DNA of 64,000 nucleotides. Origin: Phocaeicola abscessus CCUG 55929. Lineage in GTDB: Bacteria > Bacteroidota > Bacteroidia > Bacteroidales > Bacteroidaceae. The notes under the pieces are model-generated. The model searched no databases and was not told the DNA's origin. It saw nothing but the letters and a program-made list of their open reading frames with translations. Both the position numbers and the translations under genes were made by a program. This document shows, piece by piece, positions 27,057 through 35,750 of the stretch; the stretch's first letter is position 1, and the number at the start of each line of letters is the position of its first letter. Location of the stretch: the NCBI RefSeq assembly GCF_000312445.1, contig NZ_HE997186.1, forward strand, positions 19,700 through 83,699, given 5' to 3'.

Positions 27057-27520
27057 TGGGAAAATGTATCGTTCATAACTACGAAGAGTTCGCCGCATGG
27101 CAAGGCAAGGTCATCGGCGTATCCGATTACGTGCCACTCAATCAAGACCGGATCAACCGATTCGCCGACGCTACAGACGATCATCAATGGATTCACGTAG
27201 ACGTGAGGCGCGCTCGGACAGACTCGCCCTACCACAGCACCATCGCTCACGGATACCTCACGCTGTCCATGCTCCCCCGGCTGTGGAACCAGGTCATCGA
27301 AGTGCATAACCTCAAGATGATGGTCAATTACGGGATGGATAAAATGAAATTCGGACAGCCCGTACTGGCCGGTCAAAGCATTCGCCTTACCGCCGTCCTG
27401 CAGAGCATTCAAAACCTCAGGGGAATCACTAAAGCAGAGATCAAATTTACCCTGGATATCAAAGAAGAGGGGAAGAAAGCCTTGGAGGGCGTGGCGACCT
27501 TCCTCTATTATTTCGAATAA
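27056..27520 (+). CDS. MaoC-family (R)-specific hydratase/dehydratase
   Basis: 154 residues, complete hot-dog fold. The motif FADATDDHQWIHVD (about 36-49) holds the Asp and His pair of (R)-specific enoyl-CoA hydratases; SPYHSTIAHGYLTLSM follows (about 58-73). Adds or removes water at acyl-CoA beta positions. One-base overlap with wzz shows translational coupling, which is odd for a lipid enzyme. It may feed an acyl group for a glycan, or merely share a transcript. Compare with the second MaoC at 50.6 kb, which has Asn in place of this Asp. Confidence 0.85.
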   Translation: MGKCIVHNYEEFAAWQGKVIGVSDYVPLNQDRINRFADATDDHQWIHVDVRRARTDSPYHSTIAHGYLTLSMLPRLWNQVIEVHNLKMMVNYGMDKMKFGQPVLAGQSIRLTAVLQSIQNLRGITKAEIKFTLDIKEEGKKALEGVATFLYYFE

Positions 27521-27609
27521 ATACCTCGAAACGACATCCCGTTTTTACCCCCGCTCCCAACGGTCAGCGCTGCCGATAAGGTCGACGGATATTCGCACTC
27601 GACAGAATG

Positions 27610-27860
27610 TCGAAAAGAGTCTCCGCCGAGAACACCCGGCTGCCGGGACATCGAAAAAGAGTCTCCGCCGGGAGCACTCGGCTGCCGAGGCATCGAAAAA
27701 GAGTCTCCGCCGGGAGCACTCGGCTGCCGAGGCATCGAAAAAGAGTCTCCGCCGGGAGCACCCGGCTGCCGAGGCATCGAAAAAGAGTCTCCGCCGGGAG
27801 CACCCGGCTGCCGAGGCATCGAAAAAGAATCTCCGCCGAGACACCCGGCTGCCGCAAGCA
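27610..27860. repeat. 42-bp tandem repeat with a hairpin in each unit
   Basis: Six copies in direct tandem: 27610-27650 (41 bp, diverged), 27651-27692, 27693-27734, 27735-27776, 27777-27818 and a diverged last copy from 27819. Copies two to five differ only at one C/T position. Each unit holds GCCGGGAGCACCCGGC, or the same with CTCGGC in the second arm, so a six-pair stem with AGCA loop is kept (one arm change gives a G-U pair). It fills the gap between the convergent MaoC and MATE genes. The unit length is a multiple of three, so several frames stay open and read as 14-residue repeats, but none is convincing as protein. No spacers, so not CRISPR. Confidence 0.9.
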
Positions 27861-27881
27861 GCAAAAGCGGAGATCTGTTCG

Positions 27882-29222
27882 CTACGCCTCACTGATCCTC
27901 CGATAAACCCACGCAAAGGCCGGGACGAGGAAAGCAACCGCTGCCACCCATGCGGTGGGATCGCCGAAACACACGGCCACGTAACCGAAAGCGGGTACAG
28001 CAACGACACTGACCACGACGCGAGCAATCATCTCCGACACGCCCGACAACATGGAGAGCCCCGTATATCCCGCCCCCTGAATGGAGTAACGCAAGATGCA
28101 AAGCGTACCCAACACCGGATAGAACGATACGGATATGTGCAGGAACAGAGCGGTATCGCGAACGATTTCCGTTTCGGAAGGATCGATAAACAGAAAGGCG
28201 AAAATCTCCGAGCAAGTCCATAGCACTACGCCCATACCGAGGCTATAGATCCACATCATCCACCACGCAGACTTCATGCCCTGCCAAATCCGCTGGGGTT
28301 TTCCAGCCCCGTAATTCTGGCCGGCGAAAGTAGCCATGGCGATGCCTAAGCTTTCCAGAGGGCACATACAAAACATCTTGATGCGCATGGCAGCGGTAAA
28401 AGCCGCTACACACGCCGTTCCCAACGCATTATTGGCGCTCTGAAGCATGATGCTGCCGATAGCGGTAATACTGAATTGTAAACCCATCGGTACGCCGATA
28501 TAAAGCAGTATACGCGCGTATTTCGAACGATATTTCCGCTCCTGCACGCTACTCCGCAAAATATCGAAATGCCGATGCATATACCGATAGCAGAGAACAG
28601 CCGATACTCCCTGCGCGATCAACGTAGCGACGGCCGCTCCCGCCACGCCCCAACCCAGCAAAAGAATACAGCATAGATCCAATACGATGTTCAGCACGGT
28701 GCTGAACAGCAAAAACCAGAACGGTGTCTCGCTGTCGCCCAAAGCGCGGATAACGCTCGACAGCAGATTGTAGAAGAACGTACAGGGGATCCCTATAAAA
28801 GTAATGAGCAAATACCAGTAGGCATCCCGAAAGATAGCCTCCGGCGTACGCATCCAATGCAGGATATCGTCGCACAGCAGGGAAGTGACGAGCATGATCG
28901 CCATGCTCATAAGGGCGGCTAACTTAAACGCGGTCCACACCATGCCTCGCATGCTGGCGTAATCCCTTGCCCCGAACTTCTGAGCTACAGGAATACCGAA
29001 GCCGCCGCAACAACCGTTGCAAAAGCCCAGGATCAGGAAAATCACCGAAGAGCCGGCGCCTACGGCTGCCAAGGCATGGATGCCCAAGAATTTCCCCACG
29101 ATGGCGGCGTCCACCAACGAGTAGGTCTGTTGAAGCAGATTCCCACCCAACAAAGGCCCTGCGAAACGAAATATTTGAGGCAGCGTAGCTCCCTCGGTCA
29201 TTTCATTCGTAGTACGGTTCAT
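27882..29222 (-). CDS. MATE-family multidrug/sodium exporter
   Basis: 446 residues, twelve hydrophobic segments. The family start TEGATLPQIFRFAGPLLGGNLLQQTYSLVDAAIVGKFLG is followed by the mirror second half near residue 235 (YIGVPMGLQFSITAIGSIML). Inner-membrane antiporter moving cationic compounds out using sodium or proton gradient. A later ATG (MTEGATL, 21 bases in) could be the true start. Downstream partner of the WecA-like gene on the minus strand, with an 10-base gap. Substrate unknown. Confidence 0.88.
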   Translation of the reverse strand: MNRTTNEMTEGATLPQIFRFAGPLLGGNLLQQTYSLVDAAIVGKFLGIHALAAVGAGSSVIFLILGFCNGCCGGFGIPVAQKFGARDYASMRGMVWTAFKLAALMSMAIMLVTSLLCDDILHWMRTPEAIFRDAYWYLLITFIGIPCTFFYNLLSSVIRALGDSETPFWFLLFSTVLNIVLDLCCILLLGWGVAGAAVATLIAQGVSAVLCYRYMHRHFDILRSSVQERKYRSKYARILLYIGVPMGLQFSITAIGSIMLQSANNALGTACVAAFTAAMRIKMFCMCPLESLGIAMATFAGQNYGAGKPQRIWQGMKSAWWMMWIYSLGMGVVLWTCSEIFAFLFIDPSETEIVRDTALFLHISVSFYPVLGTLCILRYSIQGAGYTGLSMLSGVSEMIARVVVSVVAVPAFGYVAVCFGDPTAWVAAVAFLVPAFAWVYRRISEA

Positions 29223-29232
29223 ATAAAAGCTG

Positions 29233-30381
29233 TTAGTTCTCTACGCAACTGTCTTTGCGAGCATCACGATTGTCGATCTTCTTATTCAAGAACTTGATGA
29301 AAAGCAACCATGCCGCCATATTGATGACGATCAACAAAGTAACCTGAATGAAACAAGACAATATCATATTGATGACGATCAGAAAAGCAGCGATACACAA
29401 GATCGAAACCATAGCCCGGCGCTGTTTCATCCCCATCGACAACAGTTTATGATGAAGATGATTCTTGTCGGGCAGGAAAGGACTGCGCCCGAGGCGAATG
29501 CGGTGAAAAAACACGCGTACCACATCGAAGCAGGGAACGACCAACGGCACAAATGCCAATACGAAGTAATTATAGAGCACCAACTTCTCATTCGGAGTAT
29601 GAGAGCACAACTCGATGCTCAAAAAGCTCAAAATCAGTCCGAGCGTTAAGGAACCGGTATCTCCCATGAAAATCTTCCGCCCATGTTCCGCACTTCCGAA
29701 TACATTATAGTAATAAAAAGGAATGATCGTGCCTAATGCGGAGAAAGAGATCAGGGCCTGCGCGTATTTCTCTTCAAACATAAAGATCGCCCCGTAATAA
29801 ATCAGTGCCACGCCGCTCAAACCGGAAGCCAGCCCGTCGATTCCATCCATCAGATTGACCGCATTGATGATAAAAACCACCACCAAAATAGTCAACGGAT
29901 AGCCAATCCACCAAGAGATCTCATGAATACCGAACAGACCGTGCAAATCGTTCAGCCACATATCTCCGCCAATCAACAGTACGGCACAGCATATTTGAAT
30001 ATAGAACTTGTTCCAATACCTCACTCCTACCAAATCGTCCATCGTACCGATCAAAAAGATAAGGGTCAACGCACACAGGCCGAATGCCATACTGCGCGAC
30101 TCCGCTACCAAATGAGTGATCAACTCGCCCTTGGAAAAAACAAGCGCCACACCTACGGCAAAAGAAACCGTGAAGATAATGCATGGAGCAAAGGCAAAAC
30201 CTCCTAAGCGAGGGATAGGATCATGGTGAATCTTTCGTTTATCAGGTTCGTCGAACAGTCTTTTTCTAAAAGATATCAGCAGAATCTTAGGAGTAATGAA
30301 CCCATTGTAGAAGGAACTTATCAGGATAGCAAGGAGCATGATACCCCACCAGAAAAGCATATCTGAAACGAAAGAATCCAT
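29233..30381 (-). CDS. wecA: WecA/MraY-family undecaprenyl-phosphate sugar-1-phosphate transferase
   Basis: 382 residues, about eleven membrane helices. Signature sites: HHDPIPRLGGFAF (about 50-62), IGTMDDLVGVRYWNK with the Asp pair, NLMDGIDGLASG, and MGDTGSLTLG, ending in PDKNHLHHKLL. It attaches GlcNAc- or similar sugar-1-phosphate to undecaprenyl phosphate at the cytoplasmic face, starting glycan chains for the surface polysaccharide. Divergent from upxY-rmlD, next to wza/wzz. The exact donor sugar cannot be read off. Confidence 0.9.
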   Translation of the reverse strand: MDSFVSDMLFWWGIMLLAILISSFYNGFITPKILLISFRKRLFDEPDKRKIHHDPIPRLGGFAFAPCIIFTVSFAVGVALVFSKGELITHLVAESRSMAFGLCALTLIFLIGTMDDLVGVRYWNKFYIQICCAVLLIGGDMWLNDLHGLFGIHEISWWIGYPLTILVVVFIINAVNLMDGIDGLASGLSGVALIYYGAIFMFEEKYAQALISFSALGTIIPFYYYNVFGSAEHGRKIFMGDTGSLTLGLILSFLSIELCSHTPNEKLVLYNYFVLAFVPLVVPCFDVVRVFFHRIRLGRSPFLPDKNHLHHKLLSMGMKQRRAMVSILCIAAFLIVINMILSCFIQVTLLIVINMAAWLLFIKFLNKKIDNRDARKDSCVEN

Positions 30382-30561
30382 ATATCTGTTCTAAATGAAA
30401 CCAACAGTTTACACGATCGCTTTCAAAAGGGATTTACCCGCCCTCGGCCGACCGTACCCTCCGGCTAATCGCCTAACAAAAGTAGAATTAAAAAAGAAAA
30501 TATTAAAATTTTTCTACTATTTTTTTACGGGAGCACCTTTTTCTATTTCCCTCTTCCTGCC

Positions 30562-30590
30562 TTGCCTATCTCAAAAAAAACGTATCTTTG
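30562..30590 (+). promoter_or_regulatory. Promoter of upxY-rmlD
   Basis: TTG (30562-30564), 18 bases, TATCTTTG (30583-30590). The ATG at 30595 lies only 4 bases after the box, so a leaderless or nearly leaderless mRNA is predicted. Confidence 0.7.
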
Positions 30591-30594
30591 CACT

Positions 30595-31134
30595 ATGAAG
30601 AAAACCGTCATGACGAGCCCGGAACGCCGTTGGTATGTGGCCTACACGCTCTCCCGTCACGAAAAGAGCGTAGCGGAGAAGCTCAAACTGATGGGGATAG
30701 AATGTTATGTGCCCGTTCAGGAGGAAATCCGCTTTTACAAAGGAGGCCGCAAAAAAATCCAACGCGTGGTACTCCCCATGACGATCTTTATTCACGGTAC
30801 GAATAAAGAACGCCTCGCAGCGTTGCAACTTCCCTCCGTCACACATTACTTGATGGCCATCGGGCAACATCGTGTAGCGACGATCCCCTCCGATCAGATG
30901 GATCGCTTTCGTTTCATGCTCGATTATTCCGATACGGCGATAGAAAAACTCAATACTCCGTTGACGCCCGGCATGATGATCACCGTGATCAAAGGCCCGT
31001 TGACCGGACTGCAAGGAGAACTGATCCGCGTAAATCGCACGTCGAAGGTAGTTGTCCGCATCGACTGGCTGGGATGTGTAGGCACCGAAATTCCCGTCGG
31101 CTTTGTAGAACCTGTAAAAAACATGTCCGAATGA
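30595..31134 (+). CDS. UpxY/NusG-like transcription antiterminator
   Basis: 179 residues from MKKTVMTSPERRW. N-terminal NGN domain with RRWYVAYTLSRHEKSVAEKL and ECYVPVQEEIRFYKGGRKKIQ, plus a KOW-like C-terminal part (TPGMMITVIKGPLTGLQGELIRV). UpxY proteins bind RNA polymerase in the 5' region of capsule operons and prevent termination, often specific for their own locus. Here it is followed by rmlD with ATGA overlap, and lies in the polysaccharide region but far from wza and the later rmlAB block. The extension to 30562 in front of the ATG is not used. Confidence 0.88.
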   Translation: MKKTVMTSPERRWYVAYTLSRHEKSVAEKLKLMGIECYVPVQEEIRFYKGGRKKIQRVVLPMTIFIHGTNKERLAALQLPSVTHYLMAIGQHRVATIPSDQMDRFRFMLDYSDTAIEKLNTPLTPGMMITVIKGPLTGLQGELIRVNRTSKVVVRIDWLGCVGTEIPVGFVEPVKNMSE

Positions 31135-31997
31135 ATGTATTAGTTACCGGCGCCAACGGACAGTTAGGCGCTTCCATCCGGGAGGCGACCGCGCAGAGCC
31201 TCCATCGGTATATCTTCACCGATATCGACGAATTGGACATTACGAACAAGGACGCCATTCGCCGGACAATCGATGCACAGCCTATCGATGTCATCGTAAA
31301 CTGCGCCGCCTACACCCATGTGGATAAGGCGGAGGACGACTACTCCGCTGCCGATGCGTTAAACCGGCAAGCTGTATCCGATTTGGCTACGGTCGCAAAA
31401 GAATCCGATGCCGTATTGATCCACATCTCGACCGATTATGTATTTCAGGGAGACAGGGTAATCCCCTACAAGGAAGACGACCCGCCCCGACCGGCCGGCG
31501 TATATGGCAAGACCAAATTAGCAGGCGAAGAGGCGATACGAGCTGCAGGATGCAAGCATATTATCATCCGGACGTCATGGCTCTATTCTCCTTATGGACA
31601 CAATTTTGTAAAGACCATGCTGAAGCTCACAGCCGAAAATCCTACCGTAAAAGTAGTGTTCGACCAGACAGGCACGCCCACGTATGCATACGATCTGGCA
31701 ACGGCGATCGTCCACCTGATCGAATCGGACCGATTGGATAAGGAAGGGATTTATCACTTCAGCAACGAAGGAGCCATCTCGTGGTACGATTTTGCACAGG
31801 CAATCAACGAATTGGCCCAACATCACTGCAACGTGTCGCCTTGTCACAGCGACGAATTCCCAAGTAAGGCGCCTCGGCCTGCATTCTCCGTTTTGGACAA
31901 GACCAAGATTAAGAAAACGTTTGACATCTCTATCCCCTATTGGAGAGACAGTTTGAAAGATTGCATCAATCGGTTGATGCGGGATCAGAATACGTAA
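31131..31997 (+). CDS. rmlD: dTDP-4-dehydrorhamnose reductase
   Basis: 288 residues from MNVLVTGANGQLG. Rossmann GxxGxxG motif (TGANGQLG), ISTDYVF block and catalytic YGKTKLAGE (Tyr and Lys). Last step in dTDP-L-rhamnose synthesis, reducing the 4-keto sugar. RmlA and RmlB lie 16 kb downstream and no rmlC is visible in the window, so rhamnose synthesis depends on a gene elsewhere. ATGA overlap with upxY. Confidence 0.93.
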   Translation: MNVLVTGANGQLGASIREATAQSLHRYIFTDIDELDITNKDAIRRTIDAQPIDVIVNCAAYTHVDKAEDDYSAADALNRQAVSDLATVAKESDAVLIHISTDYVFQGDRVIPYKEDDPPRPAGVYGKTKLAGEEAIRAAGCKHIIIRTSWLYSPYGHNFVKTMLKLTAENPTVKVVFDQTGTPTYAYDLATAIVHLIESDRLDKEGIYHFSNEGAISWYDFAQAINELAQHHCNVSPCHSDEFPSKAPRPAFSVLDKTKIKKTFDISIPYWRDSLKDCINRLMRDQNT

Positions 31998-32155
31998 ACA
32001 TCACTTATTTCGCCATCGCCTGGAAATAGGTCGCAGCCGCAACCGACCATGCATACTCTTCCTTTCTCCGCTCTATCCTGGTTTTTCACGGAAATTTCCA
32101 TGATCCGCGTATGAATTCTCCCTTCCTCGACAAAATAGAGAAAAAAACTCGATAA

Positions 32156-32171
32156 TGTCATAATTATGACA
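32156..32171. promoter_or_regulatory. Perfect palindrome upstream of nrfH, candidate operator
   Basis: TGTCATAATTATGACA is a perfect 16-base palindrome 49 bases before the nrfH start. Half-sites TGTC/GACA resemble those of the inverted repeat at the promoter of the linked Crp-type regulator. It is in the position of an activator or repressor site. Confidence 0.7.
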
Positions 32172-32219
32172 ATCATATTGAAAATTTAATCCTATTTTCC
32201 GTCAAAAAGTGAAAAGATC

Positions 32220-32792
32220 ATGGTATTTTCGAAAAAACAGAAAATGATAGGTATTGTTTTGATGGGAATCATCGTCGGAGCGGGAGGTCTGTTTCTCTAC
32301 ATGCTCCGAGCGCATTCCTATCTGACGGATGAACCTTCTGCTTGCGTGAACTGCCATATAATGACGCCGTATTACGCCACCTGGATGCATAGTTCGCATA
32401 GCAGAGACGCTACTTGCAATGATTGCCACGTGCCGCACGATAATCTCGTTTCCAAATGGTTCTTTAAAGGGAAAGACGGAATGAACCATGTTTCGGTCTT
32501 CCTCGCGAAAGGCGAACCGCAGGTGATACAAGCCCACGAAGCCAGTTCGCAAGTGATCATGAATAACTGTATCCGTTGTCATACGCAACTGAATACCGAA
32601 TTCGTTAAGACGGGGCGCATCGATTACATGATGTCGCAAGCAGGTGCGGGAAAAGCTTGTTGGGACTGTCATCGGGACGTTCCTCACGGCGGAAAGAACA
32701 GCTTGTCGGGTACGCCCGGCGCCATCGCCCCCTATCCCGCTTCTCCCGTCCCCGCATGGCTAAAAAAAATAATGACTAACCGTAAACAATAA
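32220..32792 (+). CDS. nrfH: Cytochrome c nitrite reductase membrane subunit
   Basis: 190 residues. One N-terminal membrane helix (about 8-30) and four haem motifs CXXCH at Cys42, Cys66, Cys117 and Cys147, as in NrfH of the NapC/NirT family. It takes electrons from the quinol pool to NrfA on the periplasmic side. Ten bases lie between its stop and nrfA. No ccs cytochrome-maturation genes are near, so they must be elsewhere. Complete and of standard size. Confidence 0.95.
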   Translation: MVFSKKQKMIGIVLMGIIVGAGGLFLYMLRAHSYLTDEPSACVNCHIMTPYYATWMHSSHSRDATCNDCHVPHDNLVSKWFFKGKDGMNHVSVFLAKGEPQVIQAHEASSQVIMNNCIRCHTQLNTEFVKTGRIDYMMSQAGAGKACWDCHRDVPHGGKNSLSGTPGAIAPYPASPVPAWLKKIMTNRKQ

Positions 32793-32801
32793 TTTTTAAA
32801 T

Positions 32802-34286
32802 ATGACAAATAAATTAAAATCATGGCAAGGATGGCTATTGTTTGGAGTATCAATGGTTGTCGTATTTATTTTAGGTTTACTCGTTTCCTCGTTGATGGAA
32901 CGAAGAGCCGAAGTGATCAGTGTATTCAATAATCGCCGCACGCCGATGAGCGGAATCGTGGCCCAGAATGAAAAATTTAAAGACGATTTCCCACGCGAAT
33001 ACAAGACTTGGAAAGATACGGAAGACACTTCGTTTCGCAGTGACTTCTTCCAAGGAAGCGAGGCTGTCGATGTACTTGAAGAACGTCCCGAAATAGTTAT
33101 CATGTGGGCCGGATATGCTTTTTCAAAAGACTATACCACTCCGCGCGGACACATGCATGCCATCGAAGACGTTACGCGTTCATTGCGCACAGGTGCTCCC
33201 ATGACTGAAACCGACGGTCCGCAACCTGCTACTTGCTGGACTTGTAAGAGCCCCGACGTACCGCGTATGATGGAGGCCATGGGCATTGCCAATTTCTATA
33301 AGAGCAAATGGGGAGCATTAGGCAGCGAAATCGTGAACCCGATCGGTTGCGCCGATTGCCACGAACCGGAAAATATGAATCTGCAAATCAGTCGACCCGC
33401 CCTGATCGAAGCCCTCGAACGACAGGGAACGGATATTAAAAATGCGACACAACAGGAAATGCGTTCGCTCGTGTGCGCACAATGTCACGTAGAATATTAT
33501 TTCAAAGGAGACGGCAAATACCTTACTTTCCCATGGGACAAAGGATTCACATGCGAAGATATGGAAACGTACTACGACGAAATAAACTATTACGACTACA
33601 TTCATCCGTTAAGCAAAGCGCCGATATTGAAAGCGCAACACCCGGATTACGAACTTAGCAAAATGGGAATTCATGGACAACGAGGCGTTTCGTGCGCCGA
33701 CTGTCACATGCCCTATAAGAGCGAAGGAGGCGTAAAATTCAGCGATCATCATATTCAAAGTCCACTGGCAAAAATCGATCGTACCTGTCAAGTTTGCCAT
33801 CGGGAAAGCGAAGAGACCCTTATCCAAAATGTTCGCGAACGCCACGGCAAGGCATATGCCGCCCTCGATCACCTGACTTCAGAACTTGCAAAAGCGCATA
33901 TCGAAGCCAAATTCGCGTGGGAAAAAGGTGCAACCGAGACTCAAATGAAACCCGTGCTCGACCTTATCCGGAAGGCGCAATGGCGCTGGGATTTCGCGGG
34001 GGCCACGCACGGCGGTTCATTCCATGCTCCGCAAGAATTTATGCGTATCATCCACAACGGTTTGGACAATACCTTACAGGCGCGGTTGGTCATCTCAAAA
34101 GTATTGGCGAAACTCGGGTACACGGACGATGTGCCTATGCCTGACATCTCGACGAAGGCCAAAGCACAGGCCTACATCGGCCTCGATATGGAAAAAGAAA
34201 AGGCAACGAAGGCCGGATTTATGAAGACCATCGTCCCGCAATGGATACAGAAAGCGAAAGAAAACGGCCGTTTAGAACAAATGTAA
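32802..34286 (+). CDS. nrfA: Ammonia-forming cytochrome c nitrite reductase
   Basis: 494 residues. Membrane-anchored N-terminus (helix about 12-31). Five haem sites: the special catalytic CXXCK (Cys145, Cys148, Lys149) and CXXCH at Cys183, Cys225, Cys298 and Cys329. It reduces nitrite to ammonium by six electrons in the periplasm, linked to NrfH. The catalytic Lys motif makes the call firm. The next gene is a porin that may serve substrate entry. Confidence 0.97.
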   Translation: MTNKLKSWQGWLLFGVSMVVVFILGLLVSSLMERRAEVISVFNNRRTPMSGIVAQNEKFKDDFPREYKTWKDTEDTSFRSDFFQGSEAVDVLEERPEIVIMWAGYAFSKDYTTPRGHMHAIEDVTRSLRTGAPMTETDGPQPATCWTCKSPDVPRMMEAMGIANFYKSKWGALGSEIVNPIGCADCHEPENMNLQISRPALIEALERQGTDIKNATQQEMRSLVCAQCHVEYYFKGDGKYLTFPWDKGFTCEDMETYYDEINYYDYIHPLSKAPILKAQHPDYELSKMGIHGQRGVSCADCHMPYKSEGGVKFSDHHIQSPLAKIDRTCQVCHRESEETLIQNVRERHGKAYAALDHLTSELAKAHIEAKFAWEKGATETQMKPVLDLIRKAQWRWDFAGATHGGSFHAPQEFMRIIHNGLDNTLQARLVISKVLAKLGYTDDVPMPDISTKAKAQAYIGLDMEKEKATKAGFMKTIVPQWIQKAKENGRLEQM

Positions 34287-34402
34287 CGCATACCGTCTTT
34301 CTTCATTTTTACTGCCGGACAGACCGTTTGTCCCCGATGCGAATATAAATAACACGTATGTATCATATCGAATAATACCGTTTCACATTAATTATGATTA
34401 TC

Positions 34403-35683
34403 ATGAAGAAACACCTTTTTGTTTTACTGCTGATGGGCGCATGCGTTTCAGCGACCTTACAGGCTCAAAATACATCCCAAGAAAATACGTTCGGCCTGTC
34501 TGCACAAATACGCACGAGAGGCGAATATCGCAACGGTATGATTTCCCCGCGCGATGAGGGGAAGAAGCCGGCCAGTTTCATAAACAGCCGCGCCAGGTTG
34601 TCGATGGGATATCAACGTGACAATCTGGAAATAAAATTCTCCACACAACACGTAGGGGTATGGGGACAAGATCCGCAAATCGACAAAAACGGCCGTTTTA
34701 TTCTCCATGAGGCTTGGGCAAAGCTCCGACTCGGCAACGGCTTCTTTACCCAGCTCGGCCGACAAGATCTGGTGTACGATGACGACCGTATTCTCGGCAG
34801 CCTCGATTGGAATGTGGCCGGGCGATATCACGACGCATTAAAATTCGGATACGAAGACCGAAACCGCAAGTTACATTTGATCCTGGCATTCAATCAAAAT
34901 GACGAAAAAATCATCGGGGGCACTTATTATGCCCCCGGAGCTCAGCCCTATAAAAACATGCAAACGTTGTGGTATCATTATACCGGCTCACAAACCCCGT
35001 TTAATATCTCCTTACTCTTTATGAATCTCGGCTTCGAAACAGGCGATGCGACAGAGAAGAAATCGGATACGAAATACCTGCAAACTTTCGGAACATATAT
35101 GACTTACGCGCCATCGGTATGGGACCTCAGCGGAACGTTCTACTATCAAAGCGGAAAGAACAAGGCTTCGCAAAGCGTTTCCGGTTTTATGGCAAGCATC
35201 ACTGCCGGATATAAAATCAACGATTCATGGAAAATCAGTCTCGGAAGCGACTATATGAGCGGCGAAAACGGTAAAGGAGACAAGTATAATGCATTCGATC
35301 CGCTCTACGGGACTCATCACAAGTTCTATGGCACGATGGATTATTTCTATGCATCTTCGTTCACCTCCGGGCACGCCCCCGGATTATGGGACAATTATAT
35401 CGACCTCCACTTCAAACCTTCACCCGAAATTAACATGGGACTTACCGGACATTACTTCAATACCGCTGCCAAACTGGAAGATTTAAATCGCAGCCTGGGC
35501 ACGGAGCTCGACTATCAGCTGAACTGGAAAATCATGAAGGATGCAACCCTGACATTCGGTTATTCGGTGATGTTCGGCACGAAGACGATGGATGCCGTAA
35601 AAGGTGGGAACCACAAAAGCTGGCAAGATTGGGGGTGGATTTCCTTAAACTTGACTCCGAAATTATTCTCTGCCAAATGGTAA
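34403..35683 (+). CDS. Alginate-export-type outer-membrane porin
   Basis: 426 residues from MKKHLFVLLLMGACVSA; an ATG three codons earlier is also possible. Signal peptide ending in LQAQ. The body is a run of beta strands of the alginate-export/OprO class (FGLSAQIRTRGEYRNG, SRARLSMGYQRDNLEIKFSTQ, AWAKLRLGNGFFTQLGRQDLVYDDDRILGSLDW), ending in SLNLTPKLF. In other Bacteroidota such genes often follow nrfHA, so it may pass nitrate or nitrite across the outer membrane; this is inference from position. 116 bases after nrfA without own clear promoter. Confidence 0.8.
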   Translation: MKKHLFVLLLMGACVSATLQAQNTSQENTFGLSAQIRTRGEYRNGMISPRDEGKKPASFINSRARLSMGYQRDNLEIKFSTQHVGVWGQDPQIDKNGRFILHEAWAKLRLGNGFFTQLGRQDLVYDDDRILGSLDWNVAGRYHDALKFGYEDRNRKLHLILAFNQNDEKIIGGTYYAPGAQPYKNMQTLWYHYTGSQTPFNISLLFMNLGFETGDATEKKSDTKYLQTFGTYMTYAPSVWDLSGTFYYQSGKNKASQSVSGFMASITAGYKINDSWKISLGSDYMSGENGKGDKYNAFDPLYGTHHKFYGTMDYFYASSFTSGHAPGLWDNYIDLHFKPSPEINMGLTGHYFNTAAKLEDLNRSLGTELDYQLNWKIMKDATLTFGYSVMFGTKTMDAVKGGNHKSWQDWGWISLNLTPKLFSAKW

Positions 35684-35711
35684 ACCTTTACTTTCAACCA
35701 TTCAGCTACCC

Positions 35712-35750
35712 AGCCGATATGAAGAGCACGGAAACATCTTCACATCGGCT
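35712..35750. terminator. Shared terminator between porin and Crp-type gene
   Basis: AGCCGATATGAAGA (35712-35725) pairs with TCTTCACATCGGCT (35737-35750) with one mismatch and an 11-base loop. The convergent genes end on both sides, and the second arm runs into the last codons of the regulator. Confidence 0.7.

Noticed and set aside
27610-27860. CRISPR array
   Set aside because: Units are directly joined without unique spacers.
27508-27864. Repeat protein encoded in the 42-bp array (14-residue repeats in several frames of both strands)
   Set aside because: All frames stay open because 42 is divisible by three; none has a start with ribosome site or family pattern, and the residues are low-complexity.
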